From Fictibacillus sp. FJAT-27399 (GTDB lineage: Bacteria; Bacillota; Bacilli; Bacillales; Fictibacillaceae), in the NCBI RefSeq assembly GCF_001510655.1, contig NZ_LMVC01000004.1, forward strand, positions 1 to 45,647: DNA of 45,647 bases, in the 5' to 3' direction. Both the position numbers and the translations under genes were made by a program. The notes below the pieces were generated by a model. The model was not told the origin of the DNA. It searched no databases and saw only the letters and a list, made by a program, of their open reading frames with translations. This document shows positions 1 through 10,905 of this stretch, in pieces; the first letter of the stretch is position 1, and every line of letters begins with the position of its first letter.

Positions 1-13
1 ACTCTCCAATAAA
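1..13 (-). rRNA. rrs: 16S rRNA gene, 5' end only (partial)
   Basis: Read on the minus strand, the window edge ends in TTTATTGGAGAGT. This is the conserved start of Bacillus 16S rRNA, just before the TTTGATCCTGGCTCAG stretch that would lie outside the window. It is preceded on the same strand by tandem promoters and a boxA-like antitermination element, as expected for an rrn operon next to gyrA. Only about 13 bases are present, so the call rests on the match plus context. Confidence 0.8.
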
Positions 14-86
14 GTGTTTGATATAGCTCTTAAAGTTTAAAAATTGATGGGATTGTAAAATCCCTGACTTACCTGGCTTTTGTTTG

Positions 87-100
87 GTTTTCAAAGAACA
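87..100 (-). promoter_or_regulatory. boxA-like antitermination element in the rrn leader
   Basis: The minus strand reads TGTTCTTTGAAAAC, matching the boxA-type sequence of Bacillus rrn leaders, where Nus factors are recruited to prevent premature termination. It lies between the rrn promoters and the 16S start, as expected. Confidence 0.6.
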
Positions 101-131
101 AGTTTGCGCCGCTCGTTTTGGCGACTTTATT

Positions 132-161
132 AGATTACCATACTAGCATCTATTAAGTCAA
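132..161 (-). promoter_or_regulatory. rrn promoter P2 (sigma-A type)
   Basis: The minus strand has TTGACT (161-156), an 18-base spacer and TAATCT (137-132), about 120 bases ahead of the 16S start. Tandem P1/P2 promoters are typical of Bacillus rrn operons. The -35 is strong and the -10 weaker. Confidence 0.65.
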
Positions 162-228
162 CCGTTTTTCTGAAAAAGTTTTTATCAGAAGTTCGCCTGA
201 AAGAATAGGCAAAACAAGAAGCTCAATA

Positions 229-257
229 AATATACCACCATAATGGATTTATTGCAA
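229..257 (-). promoter_or_regulatory. rrn promoter P1 (sigma-A type)
   Basis: The minus strand has TTGCAA (257-252), a 17-base spacer and TATATT (234-229), roughly 95 bases upstream of the second promoter. This gives the tandem arrangement known for Bacillus rrn operons. Confidence 0.65.
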
Positions 258-286
258 GTGTTTTTTAAATAAAGTTGTATAAACAT

Positions 287-320
287 AAAAAAGAGAGTCC
301 CTGCTGGCTTTGGGACTCCC
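287..320 (-). terminator. Rho-independent terminator of the HD-GYP gene
   Basis: On the minus strand GGGAGTCCC pairs with GGGACTCTC (one G-U pair) and is followed by six T. It lies right after the HD-GYP stop codon and insulates it from the rrn promoters downstream. Confidence 0.8.
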
Positions 321-329
321 TTGTTTCCG

Positions 330-1418
330 TTATTCAGAGAGAACTTCTTCAATAAAGAGATCATTGTTGTCCCTTAAAGAGATAATGGCGGACGATTGAT
401 CCAGCTGGATAATCGGTCTCGCAGGATGAGAGTCTTCCTTAAAAACGATAGATCCTGTCTGGCCGTCCGATAGTCTTACTCTCGTCCCTGCTGAAAAGAT
501 AGACAGTCCGTCCGTCACCGCCCGAATGATAGCTGGATCAAACTGGCCGAATTGATCTTTCATCATTAGCTCGATGACTTTAAAAGGACTTAGTTTTTTC
601 CGGTAGGGCCTTTCTGAAGTCATCGCAAGGTAGACGTCCGCTGCGGCAAGGATTCTGCTGTAAGGATGAAGCTTGCTTCCATGAACCTTGAGTGGATAGC
701 CGCTTCCATCCTGACGTTCATGATGCTGCAGGACCCCGAGAAGAACACCCTCTTTTATAGCAGGCAATTTTTTAAGCATGTTATAGCCTTGGATGGAATG
801 CTGCTTCACTTCTTTAAGCTCATGAAGGTTCAAGGGCCCTTTTTTCTTTAAGATAGCTGGAGATATTTTGGACATGCCGCAGTCGCACAGCGCGCCTGCC
901 ACTCCAATCTGGAGACAGTCCCCTCTTGAAAATCCAAGTTTTTTAGCTATGAAAGCACTAAGTACAGAAAGAGACACTGCATGGTGATACAAATAATCGT
1001 CTGTATTTTGCGCCTGCTGCATGTCCTTTAATCCCCCAGGCTGGTCCATTCCTTTTTCCACAACAGGTACGATTGCTTTCCTTAATGTAAGCACATCGAT
1101 TTGAGCACCTGCTCTCCAGTTGGTGAACAGCACTTTAAATCGCTTTACGGCTTCGTTATAGAGAGGCAGGAAGGCACCGGGCATCTCTATAGAAGAAACA
1201 GGAGATGGCTTGCTTTTTTCAGGAGCAGTCTTTGTTGTCTGTTTATTTTTGGAAGTTTCAGAGACAATTTCAATTTCCCTGATCATGAACAACGATAAAA
1301 TGTCCAGGTGCTCAGCTGTCAGGACAGTATTCTTCTTTATAATCGGATGATTCGTACGGCCGAAATGATCGGTAGCAAGAACTTGGCCGACTTTTGCCGC
1401 TGAAGGATGGATTATCAT
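330..1418 (-). CDS. HD-GYP domain protein with an altered HD dyad
   Basis: This 362-residue soluble protein has a C-terminal HD-GYP domain (about residues 140-310), a fold that in active members hydrolyses cyclic di-GMP or related nucleotides with bound metals. Visible elements are the first-helix His (about H146), the downstream His in VKQHS (about H207), and the HHE...DGSGYP signature (about 232-242). The usual LHDIGK segment instead reads LCDCGM, so the HD histidine is cysteine (about C178) while Asp179 remains. The N-terminal 80 residues resemble the small beta-rich cap of similar Bacillus proteins and end in a Lys/Pro/Ser-rich linker. The start is an ATG after a modest GGGGAA ribosome site. 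It follows gyrA across a terminator and is probably its own unit. Active phosphodiesterase or degenerate sensor cannot be decided from sequence. Confidence 0.85.
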   Translation of the reverse strand: MIIHPSAAKVGQVLATDHFGRTNHPIIKKNTVLTAEHLDILSLFMIREIEIVSETSKNKQTTKTAPEKSKPSPVSSIEMPGAFLPLYNEAVKRFKVLFTNWRAGAQIDVLTLRKAIVPVVEKGMDQPGGLKDMQQAQNTDDYLYHHAVSLSVLSAFIAKKLGFSRGDCLQIGVAGALCDCGMSKISPAILKKKGPLNLHELKEVKQHSIQGYNMLKKLPAIKEGVLLGVLQHHERQDGSGYPLKVHGSKLHPYSRILAAADVYLAMTSERPYRKKLSPFKVIELMMKDQFGQFDPAIIRAVTDGLSIFSAGTRVRLSDGQTGSIVFKEDSHPARPIIQLDQSSAIISLRDNNDLFIEEVLSE

Positions 1419-1468
1419 CTTGGTTCCCCGCTTTTTATGTATATGAAATTCATTTTCATTTTACATAT

Positions 1469-1505
1469 AAAAAAGAGGAAAATATATGATTATTTTCCTC
1501 TTTTT
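1469..1505 (-). terminator. Terminator after gyrA
   Basis: An inverted repeat AAAAAGAGGAAAATA / TATTTTCCTCTTTTT has a short loop. On the minus strand it ends gyrA with a T-run, and the A/T symmetry would allow it to act in both directions. Confidence 0.8.
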
Positions 1506-1510
1506 ATCAA

Positions 1511-4036
1511 TTATTCTTCTGTATCGTTTTCATTAGAAGATTCTTCTGGAGCCTGTGTTTCTTCGTGGCCTTCCAATTCTTCTTCCAATCCGTCTTCAAT
1601 ATCTTCATCAAGCTCTTTTTCTACAACCGCAACAGTGGCTACATGGTTGCCTTCGTGCATGGAGATCAATTTCACACCCTGAGTATTTCTTCCCATGGAT
1701 GAGATGCCTGACATGTTCATACGGATCAGGATGCCGTCAGCGGTAATAATCATGAGGTCTTCATCATTCGTTACCGTTTTAAGCGCGATGATCGCTCCGT
1801 TTCGATCGGTGATGTTACAGGTTTTGATTCCTTTTCCGCCGCGTGACTGCAGACGGTATTCTTCCATTGGTGTACGTTTTCCGTAACCTTTTTTGGTAAC
1901 GATTAATACATCCTGTGCTTCATCGAGAACTTCCATTCCGACAACATAATCGTCTTCGCCAAGAGTTACAGCTTTTACTCCTGCAGCTGTACGGCCCATT
2001 GATCGTACATCATCTTCTTTATAGCGAATCGCCATTCCCTGGCTCGTTCCAACGATAATCTCCTTGCTGCCATCTGTCAGTTTAACACCCATCAGCTCGT
2101 CATCTTCACGCAAGGTAATGGCAAACAGACCGCCTTTTCGGATATTAGCAAACTGAGAAAGCGGAGAACGTTTCGTAATCCCATGTCTCGTCATGAAGTT
2201 GAGGTACCACGTATCCTCGAATTCTTCTACAGGAATGACAGCTGAAATCGTTTCATCCCGTTCAACCTGAAGCATGTTGACAATCGGAATTCCTTTTGCC
2301 GTTCTGCTCATTTCAGGAATCTCATAACCTTTCAGGCGGTACACTTTACCTTTATTCGTAAAGAAGAGGATCGTATTATGAGAGTTTGTTGTAAAGAGAT
2401 GTTCCACGAAATCATCTTCACCCGTTCCCATGCCTTGGATGCCGCGGCCGCCTCGACGCTGTGAGCGGTAGGTAGAGATGGGAAGACGCTTAATGTATCC
2501 CTTGTTCGTTAAAGTAATGACGATATTTGTTCTTGGAATGAGGTCCTCATCTTCAATCATGTCGAAGCCGACGGTAATGTTCGTACGGCGCGCATCACTG
2601 AAGCGTTCTTTGATCTCAGTGAGTTCTTCACGAATGATTTCGAGAATCCTTTCCTCATCTGCCAGGATGGCTTTCAGCTCTGCAATGAGAGCGACAAGCT
2701 CTTTATACTCATTTTCAATCTTGTCCCGCTCCAGGCCTGTCAAACGTTGAAGCCTCATTTCCAGGATGGCTTGAGCCTGTTCATAGCTTAGAGAGAATTT
2801 CACCATCAAGCCGTCTCGCGCAATCTCTGTTGTTCTTGAAGAACGGATAAGGGCGATGACTTCATCAAGATGATCCAGCGCAATTCTTAAGCCTTCAAGA
2901 ATATGAGCACGCGCTTCTGCTTTCCGAAGATCGAACTCTGTTCTGCGGCGGATGATGACCTGCTGATGTTTCAAGTAATAATACAGACATTCTTTAAGGT
3001 TCAGTACTTTCGGCTGTCCATCGACCAATGCCAGCATATTGATGCCGAAGCTGGTTTGCAGCGCCGTCTGTTTATAAAGGTTATTTAAGAGTACATTGGC
3101 ATTCGCATCACGGCGGACTTCAATGACAATACGCATTCCATTTCGGTCTGACTCGTCGCGAAGATCAGTGATGCCGTCAATCTTTTTATCCCTGACTAAT
3201 TCTGCGATTTTTTCGATCAGGCGGGCTTTGTTGACTTGGTAAGGAATTTCATTAACGATAATCGTACTTTTGCCGTTCGCCTGTTCTTCAATCTCTGCTT
3301 TGGCACGGATAATGATGGAGCCTCTTCCAGTCTGGTAAGCTTTCCTGATTCCTTCTCGTCCTAAAATTTCACCTGCTGTCGGGAAATCCGGCCCAGGAAT
3401 GAATTCCATTAGTTCCGGAATAGAAATATCAGGATTTCGGCTGAGTTCCAAAATACCGTCGATGACTTCTCCGAGATGGTGAGGAGGAATATTGGTTGCC
3501 ATCCCAACAGCAATCCCGGAAGTACCGTTGACCAAGAGGTTTGGAAAACGGGAAGGCATAACAATCGGTTCACGTTCGGAGCCGTCATAGTTATCCTTAT
3601 AGTCAATCGTGTCCTTGTTGATGTCACGGACCATTTCCATCGCAATTTTTGACATTCTTGCTTCTGTATAACGCATTGCCGCAGCGGCGTCCCCATCCAC
3701 GGAACCAAAGTTGCCGTGGCCGTCGATCAGCATGTGGCGATATGCAAAATCCTGCGCCATACGAACCATCGTTTCATATACGGCAGAGTCGCCGTGAGGG
3801 TGATACTTACCGATAACTTCCCCGACGATACGAGCGGACTTTTTGTACGCTTTATCGGCGGTCATGCCCAGGTCGTTCATCGCATAAAGAATCCGCCGGT
3901 GAACAGGCTTCAGGCCGTCACGGACATCAGGAAGTGCACGGCTCACGATAACGCTCATCGCATAATCCATAAATGATGTACGCATTTCCGAGCTGATATT
4001 TATTTCCTTCACCCGGGATTGATCTGCTTCAGACAT
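1511..4036 (-). CDS. gyrA: DNA gyrase subunit A
   Basis: This 841-residue subunit cuts and rejoins DNA in the A2B2 gyrase that introduces negative supercoils. The catalytic tyrosine is Tyr123 in [10 protein letters not shown]. The quinolone-resistance region around residues 80-90 ([10 protein letters not shown]) carries the ordinary Ser84 and Glu88, so no classic resistance substitution is seen. The GyrA box QRRGGRG that marks true gyrase (not topoisomerase IV) is present in the C-terminal half, followed by beta-pinwheel repeats and an acidic tail of about 35 residues rich in Glu and Asp. It starts at an ATG with a GGAGG site and lies 124 bases downstream of gyrB on the same strand. Identification is certain. 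Confidence 0.98.
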   Translation of the reverse strand: MSEADQSRVKEINISSEMRTSFMDYAMSVIVSRALPDVRDGLKPVHRRILYAMNDLGMTADKAYKKSARIVGEVIGKYHPHGDSAVYETMVRMAQDFAYRHMLIDGHGNFGSVDGDAAAAMRYTEARMSKIAMEMVRDINKDTIDYKDNYDGSEREPIVMPSRFPNLLVNGTSGIAVGMATNIPPHHLGEVIDGILELSRNPDISIPELMEFIPGPDFPTAGEILGREGIRKAYQTGRGSIIIRAKAEIEEQANGKSTIIVNEIPYQVNKARLIEKIAELVRDKKIDGITDLRDESDRNGMRIVIEVRRDANANVLLNNLYKQTALQTSFGINMLALVDGQPKVLNLKECLYYYLKHQQVIIRRRTEFDLRKAEARAHILEGLRIALDHLDEVIALIRSSRTTEIARDGLMVKFSLSYEQAQAILEMRLQRLTGLERDKIENEYKELVALIAELKAILADEERILEIIREELTEIKERFSDARRTNITVGFDMIEDEDLIPRTNIVITLTNKGYIKRLPISTYRSQRRGGRGIQGMGTGEDDFVEHLFTTNSHNTILFFTNKGKVYRLKGYEIPEMSRTAKGIPIVNMLQVERDETISAVIPVEEFEDTWYLNFMTRHGITKRSPLSQFANIRKGGLFAITLREDDELMGVKLTDGSKEIIVGTSQGMAIRYKEDDVRSMGRTAAGVKAVTLGEDDYVVGMEVLDEAQDVLIVTKKGYGKRTPMEEYRLQSRGGKGIKTCNITDRNGAIIALKTVTNDEDLMIITADGILIRMNMSGISSMGRNTQGVKLISMHEGNHVATVAVVEKELDEDIEDGLEEELEGHEETQAPEESSNENDTEE

Positions 4037-4129
4037 TAGTTCTAACCTCCATTTACTGCATGATCCATAAGAAATTCTCTTTACGGTGCACTCATTTCCT
4101 TACAAATAATATCTATAAAAACGGTAAGA

Positions 4130-4152
4130 GAAACAGGGGTATGCCCTGTTTC
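4130..4152 (-). other. Perfect stem-loop between gyrB and gyrA
   Basis: GAAACAGGG (4130-4138) and CCCTGTTTC (4144-4152) form a perfect 9-bp stem with a 5-base loop, just after the gyrB stop. On the minus strand it is followed by TCTTACCG rather than a T-run, so it is a poor terminator. It may be an attenuator or mRNA-stabilising hairpin between the two gyrase genes. Confidence 0.6.
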
Positions 4153-4160
4153 CACTGTTG

Positions 4161-6095
<1,935 letters not shown>

Positions 6096-6134
6096 CTACA
6101 TTTCGGTTTCGGGAACAATTTCAAATAAAGCCTT

Positions 6135-6404
6135 TTATTTTAAATACCAGCTATGGGCAAAATCAATACGTTCTCCTGCCCGTTTTTTCAGTGTGATCGA
6201 GGATAGAGGGGAGATATAAACCTGTTTCTTTGTGATGATAACGGATTTTGGATTTGTGTCGCATAGATTGACCATGCTTTTCTTTTCTTTGTGCTGCCTT
6301 AAAAAGTCGTTCATTAATTCCGAGCTTTCAAGAGCATGGTAATCCAGAATAGCTACGATATCTTTTTGCTGGATCACCGCTTCTTCGCCAATATGAAGTA
6401 ACAT
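6135..6404 (-). CDS. remB: Extracellular matrix regulator RemB (DUF370)
   Basis: This 89-residue protein occupies the conserved recF-gyrB slot where B. subtilis has RemB/YaaB. It has the DUF370 pattern: an N-terminal LHIGEEAVIQQKDIVAI strand and a C-terminal block PKSVIITKKQVYISPLSS followed by TLKKR. RemA-family proteins are DNA-binding regulators of biofilm matrix and osmoprotection genes; RemB's own biochemistry is less defined. The gene begins 8 bases after the recF stop with a strong GGTGAGGTG site, so it is translationally linked to recF. Confidence 0.9.
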   Translation of the reverse strand: MLLHIGEEAVIQQKDIVAILDYHALESSELMNDFLRQHKEKKSMVNLCDTNPKSVIITKKQVYISPLSSITLKKRAGERIDFAHSWYLK

Positions 6405-6412
6405 GGTTCACC

Positions 6413-7534
6413 TCACCTTATCCGTTCAATCGCACCTTGTTCGACATGGTACGTTGCCGCCTTTTCCAGCGTTTCATGATGAATACCTTCCACACTTGTT
6501 GTCGTAACAAACGTTTGTACTTTGCCTTGAATAGTGTTCAGCAGATGAGACTGCCTGTAATCATCAAGTTCTGATAAAACGTCATCCAGCAGCAGCAGTG
6601 GATATTCCCCGACTTCTGAATGAATGAGATCGATTTCTGCAAGTTTGATCGAAAGCGCAGTAGTTCTCTGCTGGCCCTGTGAACCGAACGTTTGCACATC
6701 TTTTCCGTTCACGTGGAAAAGCAGGTCGTCACGGTGCGGTCCGAAAAGAGTGGTCCCTCGCTCTAGTTCTCTATCTTTTATTTTAACAAACTTTTGTTCA
6801 TAAGCTTCTATCATTTTCGACAAATCTTGCTCTTCACATACCTCAATGGTCGGTTTATATAAAACTTCCAGCCTTTCAAGCCCTCGGCTGATCCCGTGAT
6901 GGATCGGATCGGCCCAGCTTTGAAGCAGTTTCATATAGCTCATGCGTTTTTCTGTAACTCTTGCAGCCGACTGAATCATTTGTTCAGTCAGGATATCCAG
7001 CATGACTCCGTTTTCTTTTGAACGGTTCCGCTGCATATCCCGCAAAAGCGAGTTGCGCTGAGCGAGGACTTTTTGATATTGGGTCAGGTAGTGGAGATAT
7101 ACAGGATTGACCTGTCCGATCTCCATATCGATAAAACGACGTCGCACCTGCGGACTCCCTTTTACAAGATTCAAATCCTCAGGTGCAAACATGACGACAT
7201 TTAATGCCCCTATATAATCAGTCAGCCTCCGCTGTTCAAGTCCATTGACTTTTGCTTTCTTTCCTTTTTGCGAAATGACCAGGCTTAAACTGAATGATCC
7301 GGTCCTTTTTTGAACCCGTCCTTCTATTTTAGCATATTCTTCGTCCCAATAGATTAATTCTTTATCACGGGGAGTCCTGTGGGATTTAGCCATCGCAAGC
7401 ACATAGATGGCCTCCATCACATTTGTTTTACCCTGTGCGTTTTCACCAAGAAACACGTTCACTTTGTTTTCAAAGTTAATCTCCTGGGACGAATAATTCC
7501 GGTAGTTCCTAATGTTTAATTCTTCAATATACAA
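6413..7534 (-). CDS. recF: DNA replication and repair protein RecF
   Basis: This 373-residue SMC-like ATPase loads RecA at gaps during replication repair, together with RecO and RecR. Visible are Walker [10 protein letters not shown] (about residues 30-38), the ABC-type signature FGSQGQQRT, and Walker [13 protein letters not shown]. The start codon is TTG at 7534, giving the family N-terminus [14 protein letters not shown], with a GGGGGT site 5 bases upstream. It lies 14 bases after yaaA and just before remB. Confidence 0.97.
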   Translation of the reverse strand: MYIEELNIRNYRNYSSQEINFENKVNVFLGENAQGKTNVMEAIYVLAMAKSHRTPRDKELIYWDEEYAKIEGRVQKRTGSFSLSLVISQKGKKAKVNGLEQRRLTDYIGALNVVMFAPEDLNLVKGSPQVRRRFIDMEIGQVNPVYLHYLTQYQKVLAQRNSLLRDMQRNRSKENGVMLDILTEQMIQSAARVTEKRMSYMKLLQSWADPIHHGISRGLERLEVLYKPTIEVCEEQDLSKMIEAYEQKFVKIKDRELERGTTLFGPHRDDLLFHVNGKDVQTFGSQGQQRTTALSIKLAEIDLIHSEVGEYPLLLLDDVLSELDDYRQSHLLNTIQGKVQTFVTTTSVEGIHHETLEKAATYHVEQGAIERIR

Positions 7535-7548
7535 CGGGATACCCCCAT

Positions 7549-7761
7549 CTATCTCGCTACAGTAAATTCACCTAAATCGGGAACAGAAACCGCATCGCCT
7601 TCATAAAGCTTTCTGCCTCTGCGGTTTTCAGGTTCACCGTTAACCAGCACTTCATTCTCTGCTAAATACCATTTTACCATTCCTCCGCTAGAGATGGCAT
7701 CTACCTGTTTTAAAAGCTGCTGCAGCGTAATATACTCGGTTGTTATTTTTACAGTTTCCAT
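7549..7761 (-). CDS. yaaA: S4-domain RNA-binding protein YaaA (RlbA)
   Basis: This 70-residue protein is an S4-like RNA-binding domain, with the pattern [20 protein letters not shown] then [19 protein letters not shown]. It is the small gene always found between dnaN and recF in Bacillus and has been linked to 50S ribosome assembly. The ATG has an AGGGGTG site. It is preceded by a terminator that separates it from dnaN, so recF expression probably begins at a promoter here or by readthrough. Confidence 0.92.
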   Translation of the reverse strand: METVKITTEYITLQQLLKQVDAISSGGMVKWYLAENEVLVNGEPENRRGRKLYEGDAVSVPDLGEFTVAR

Positions 7762-7813
7762 CGTTACACCCCTTTTTAGCTAGTATTTTCATTTTTATCC
7801 TCTTTATGAAAAG

Positions 7814-7853
7814 GCATAAAAGCTGCCGGATAAAGACCAGCAGCTTTTTATGC
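7814..7853 (-). terminator. Terminator after dnaN
   Basis: GCATAAAAGCTGC and GCAGCTTTTTATGC form a long stem (one bulge) with a 13-base loop, 14 bases after the dnaN stop. It partially insulates the dnaA-dnaN operon from yaaA-recF. Confidence 0.75.
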
Positions 7854-7866
7854 GTTATTTATGTTC

Positions 7867-9009
7867 TTAATACGTTCTGACAGGAAGAATGAGCTGTTTA
7901 ACTGTCTCATTTTCTACAGGTGTGATAAGGAACGGCCGCATAGCACCTGTAAACAAGACTTTAATTTCTGTACAATCCATCGCTTTAAGGGCATCAATCA
8001 TATACTTCGCGTTGAACGAAATCTTAAGTTCTTCTCCCTCCATCGATTCAGTGATGACATTCTCGTAAACTTTTCCGATTTCCGGTGAGTTGGAAGAGAT
8101 CTCGATTGTCTGGTTATCCAATGTGGCCAGCTTGACCACATTATTTCTGCCCTCTCTTGCTAAAAGGGAGGCTCGGTCAATCGCCTGCAGGAAATCTTTC
8201 GTAGATAATCCGAGTGTTGTTTTGCTCTCACTGGGAAGCAGCTTGCTCGTATCAGGATAATTGCCGTCAAGCAGGCGGGAGAAGAACAATGTATTTTTCG
8301 TTTTGAACAGTACTTGATTATCGGTCACAACGATTTGAACCAGTTCACTGGATTCTTCTACGATCTTCGAAAGTTCATTCAGGCTTTTACCTGGAATGAC
8401 AACATTCTGGAACGATAATTCTTCCGTGTTGCTCTCAATTCTTGCTGTGCGCAGTGCGAGGCGATGGCTGTCTGTTGCTACACAGCTTAATACGCCATCC
8501 TCAAGCTTGATGTTCACCCCAGTTAATATAGGGCGTGTTTCTGACGTGGACACCGCGAAGACAGTTTGCCTGATAATTTGGCGAAGCAGATCTCCTTGAA
8601 TACTGAACACATTTTGTTCTTCAATCTGAGGAAGGCGAGGATATTCTTCAGGATCCAGGCCAACCAGGCTGAATTCGGATGCTCCCGAACGAAGCTTTGT
8701 TTCAAAACGTTCTCCGACTTCGATTTCAACCGTATCATTTGGCAGTTTTTTAACGATTTCAGAGAAATACCTTGCTTGCAGCACGATACTTCCTGGTTTT
8801 TGAACTTCTAAATTGACAGTTCCGTTCTCTTCCATAGGAATCAAACGTTCAATGGATATATCGGAATCACTGCCGGTTAATGTCATTCCTTCACTATGTA
8901 CGTCCATTTTGATCCCTGTCAAAATTGGTATCGTTGTTCGTGAAGAAACGGCCTTCATTACATCTTGAACACCTTCAATTAGCTGGCTTCGGTTAATTTG
9001 AAATTTCAT
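7867..9009 (-). CDS. dnaN: DNA polymerase III beta sliding clamp
   Basis: This subunit forms the ring-shaped dimer that tethers the replicative polymerase to DNA and recruits many partners. The sequence begins MKFQINRSQLIEGVQDV and has the three-fold repeated clamp fold over its full length. The start is placed at the ATG at 9009, where AGGGGG stands 6 bases upstream. In-frame ATGs further upstream (up to 9033) lack a site or overlap it. The resulting 380 residues agree with the family (378 in B. subtilis). It lies downstream of dnaA across the second half of oriC and is probably co-transcribed with dnaA. Confidence 0.97.
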   Translation of the reverse strand: MKFQINRSQLIEGVQDVMKAVSSRTTIPILTGIKMDVHSEGMTLTGSDSDISIERLIPMEENGTVNLEVQKPGSIVLQARYFSEIVKKLPNDTVEIEVGERFETKLRSGASEFSLVGLDPEEYPRLPQIEEQNVFSIQGDLLRQIIRQTVFAVSTSETRPILTGVNIKLEDGVLSCVATDSHRLALRTARIESNTEELSFQNVVIPGKSLNELSKIVEESSELVQIVVTDNQVLFKTKNTLFFSRLLDGNYPDTSKLLPSESKTTLGLSTKDFLQAIDRASLLAREGRNNVVKLATLDNQTIEISSNSPEIGKVYENVITESMEGEELKISFNAKYMIDALKAMDCTEIKVLFTGAMRPFLITPVENETVKQLILPVRTY

Positions 9010-9032
9010 CGTCATCCCCCTGAACATTTTCA

Positions 9033-9105
9033 TTTTGAAATTGTGTTATATTATTCATTTTTTTTAAATAAAAAATAGTCGTAGTAATAGTAGGGCCTGT
9101 GAATC
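9033..9105. other. oriC unwinding element with DnaA-trios
   Basis: Between dnaN and the DnaA boxes lies an almost pure A/T stretch (9033-9077). It is followed on the plus strand by six triplets TAG TCG TAG TAA TAG TAG (9076-9093), then the GC-rich GGGCC, and then a degenerate box TGTGAATCT next to a perfect DnaA box at 9106. Read 3' to 5' from the boxes, the triplets are GAT GAT AAT GAT GCT GAT. They correspond to the DnaA-trio element of the B. subtilis basal unwinding system, where DnaA forms a filament on single strand to open the origin. Confidence 0.85.
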
Positions 9106-9198
9106 TGTGGATAACTGCAAATAGTTAAAGGAAGAACAGCCTATCCACATGTGGACAGGCTGTGTATAAGCATGTACCGGTTATTCACAGTATTCACA
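9106..9198. other. oriC DnaA-box cluster between dnaA and dnaN
   Basis: Boxes matching TTATNCACA on either strand are 9106-9114 (perfect, minus), 9161-9169 (TGTGTATAA, minus) and 9181-9189 (TTATTCACA, plus). Near matches are at 9141-9149, 9150-9158 and 9190-9198. This is the equivalent of incC in the bipartite Bacillus origin. The box at 9106 is positioned to start loading onto the adjacent DnaA-trios. Confidence 0.88.
9136..9163. repeat. 28-bp palindrome overlapping two DnaA-like boxes
   Basis: Arms ACAGCCT-A-TCCACA and TGTGGA-C-AGGCTGT meet at 9149/9150, with a single mismatched pair (9143/9156). The centre contains two near-match DnaA boxes facing each other. On the minus strand it follows the dnaA stop and is trailed by TTCTTCCTTT, so it may act as a weak dnaA terminator as well as a DnaA target. 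Confidence 0.7.
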
Positions 9199-9223
9199 GC
9201 AAAAACAGGTGCTTATAGAGGCA

Positions 9224-10576
9224 CTACGATTTTAACTGATCGTGAATTTCCTTGATATTCTTTTGCAGCAGCTGGTCGGAAACCATTAAGTTTGAAATTT
9301 TCTCATGAGCGTGCAGGACAGTCGTATGGTCCCTTCCCCCAAATTCTTCGCCGATCTTAGGCAGTGAATTGTCGGTCAGCTCCCTTGCGAGATACATGGC
9401 GATCTGTCGAGGAAAGGCAACAGACTTTGTCCTCTTCTTGGCAGTGAAATCTTCAAGCTTGATATTATAATGCCTGCCGACAATCTCTTGAATATGAAGA
9501 ATTGTGATCATACGCGGTTTAGAGGAAGGAATGATGTCCTTCAATGCCTCTGCTGCCAGATCTGCATTCATATCCTGGTTTATAAGAGAAGAATAGGCAA
9601 CAACACGGATCAAAGCACCTTCCAGTTCACGGATGTTGGTGTCGATTTGATTCGCGATGTAAAGCATCACTTCATTTGGAATGTCCAATCCTTCTGCTTT
9701 CGCTTTTTTACGCAGAATCGCAATTCTCGTCTCAAGGTCCGGCGGAGTGATATCTGTAATCAGCCCCCATTCAAAACGGGAACGGAGCCTGTCCTCTAAT
9801 GTAGGAATCTCTTTTGGAGGACGGTCACTTGAAATAACAATCTGCTTGCTTTCTTCATGAAGAGCGTTGAACGTATGGAAAAATTCTTCCTGAGTCTGTT
9901 CTTTTCCCGCCAAAAACTGAATATCATCAATCAATAGAACGTCAACACTCCTGAATTTATTTCTAAATTCGACAGTTTTGTTGTCACGGATCGAGTTAAT
10001 GAACTCATTTGTAAACTTTTCAGAGGACAAATACGCCACTTTGGCATTGGGTTTATGGTCGATCACATAATGGCCGATCGCATGCATCAAGTGGGTCTTC
10101 CCCAAACCTACGCCTCCATAGATAAACAAAGGATTATAAGCTTTGGCAGGAGCTTCAGCCACCGCTAGAGAAGCAGCATGGGCGAATCGGTTTCCTGACC
10201 CGATAACGAACCGGTCAAATGTGTACTTCGGATTCAGCATGCTTTGTTTCACTTCTTCTTGCTGCTCCACATTTACTTTTTGTGTTTTCTTTAACACTTT
10301 TTCAAGGTCAACTTCTTCTTCCATCTGATTTTGAGGAATGATGAATTTGACATCCAGCGCAGCACCGGTTACATCCTGAAGGGTTTCCGAGATCAGGGTG
10401 GAATAACGGGATTCCAGCCAGTCACGGGCAAACTCGTTCGGTGCAGTAATGATAAGCGTATCATTTTGCAGTGCATGTGCCGCTGTGGACTTCAACCATG
10501 TCTCAAAGCTGGGCTTGCTGACCTTCTTTTCCATGGCAGCCAGTGCTTTGTTCCATAGGTCATTAATATTTTCCAC
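9224..10576 (-). CDS. dnaA: Chromosomal replication initiator DnaA
   Basis: This AAA+ protein binds DnaA boxes and opens oriC. Domain I is residues 1-80 ([22 protein letters not shown]), then a variable linker, then the AAA+ domain with Walker [10 protein letters not shown] (about 154-162), Walker [10 protein letters not shown] and an arginine-finger region. The C-terminal domain IV has the DnaA signature [13 protein letters not shown] choose the GTG at 10576 (450 residues), because AGGAGG is 8 bases upstream and the product then begins MENINDLW like other DnaA proteins. The TTG one codon earlier is only 5 bases from the site. Confidence 0.98.
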   Translation of the reverse strand: MENINDLWNKALAAMEKKVSKPSFETWLKSTAAHALQNDTLIITAPNEFARDWLESRYSTLISETLQDVTGAALDVKFIIPQNQMEEEVDLEKVLKKTQKVNVEQQEEVKQSMLNPKYTFDRFVIGSGNRFAHAASLAVAEAPAKAYNPLFIYGGVGLGKTHLMHAIGHYVIDHKPNAKVAYLSSEKFTNEFINSIRDNKTVEFRNKFRSVDVLLIDDIQFLAGKEQTQEEFFHTFNALHEESKQIVISSDRPPKEIPTLEDRLRSRFEWGLITDITPPDLETRIAILRKKAKAEGLDIPNEVMLYIANQIDTNIRELEGALIRVVAYSSLINQDMNADLAAEALKDIIPSSKPRMITILHIQEIVGRHYNIKLEDFTAKKRTKSVAFPRQIAMYLARELTDNSLPKIGEEFGGRDHTTVLHAHEKISNLMVSDQLLQKNIKEIHDQLKS

Positions 10577-10662
10577 CAACTGTCCCTCCTAAAAATATTT
10601 ATATAAACGAGGCTTTTTCTTCCTTGCGTACAGCTTAAATTCAAAGGCAGCGCGAAAGAAAA

Positions 10663-10756
10663 CCTCAAGACAGTCGAGGGCAATTTTTAATGAGTGAAAC
10701 CAGATTTGATGTTCCAATCATAAAATAGCCGTCGAGGGTAAAGGTTCATCTTGAGG
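10663..10756 (-). repeat. Paired repeats in the dnaA leader
   Basis: The stretch is bounded by CCTCAAGA (10663-10670) and its inverted copy TCTTGAGG (10749-10756). Inside, next to each arm, is the directly repeated octamer GTCGAGGG (10673-10680 and 10731-10738). It lies between the candidate dnaA promoter and the dnaA start, so it would be in the 5' leader. No known regulator site is recognised in it. Confidence 0.5.
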
Positions 10757-10829
10757 CTTATAAAGGCACTTTTCACAAAACGCTTGATGTTGTTCAAGCC
10801 TTGTACAGCGATATGTATATAATCGAATA

Positions 10830-10858
10830 AATATACTATTCACAGCAAAAGTGCACAA
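10830..10858 (-). promoter_or_regulatory. Candidate dnaA promoter
   Basis: The minus strand has TTGTGC (10858-10853), a 17-base spacer and TATATT (10835-10830). It lies downstream of the DnaA boxes and about 250 bases ahead of dnaA. DnaA bound in the array could autoregulate it, as in B. subtilis. Confidence 0.45.
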
Positions 10859-10905
10859 TCTATTAATATAGTAGAAAATCAGTATAAGGTAAGTCATACA
10901 GAGGA

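Noticed and set aside
3772-3800. Possible quinolone-resistance change in gyrA
   Set aside because: Residues 84 and 88 are the ordinary Ser and Glu, so no known resistance substitution is visible.
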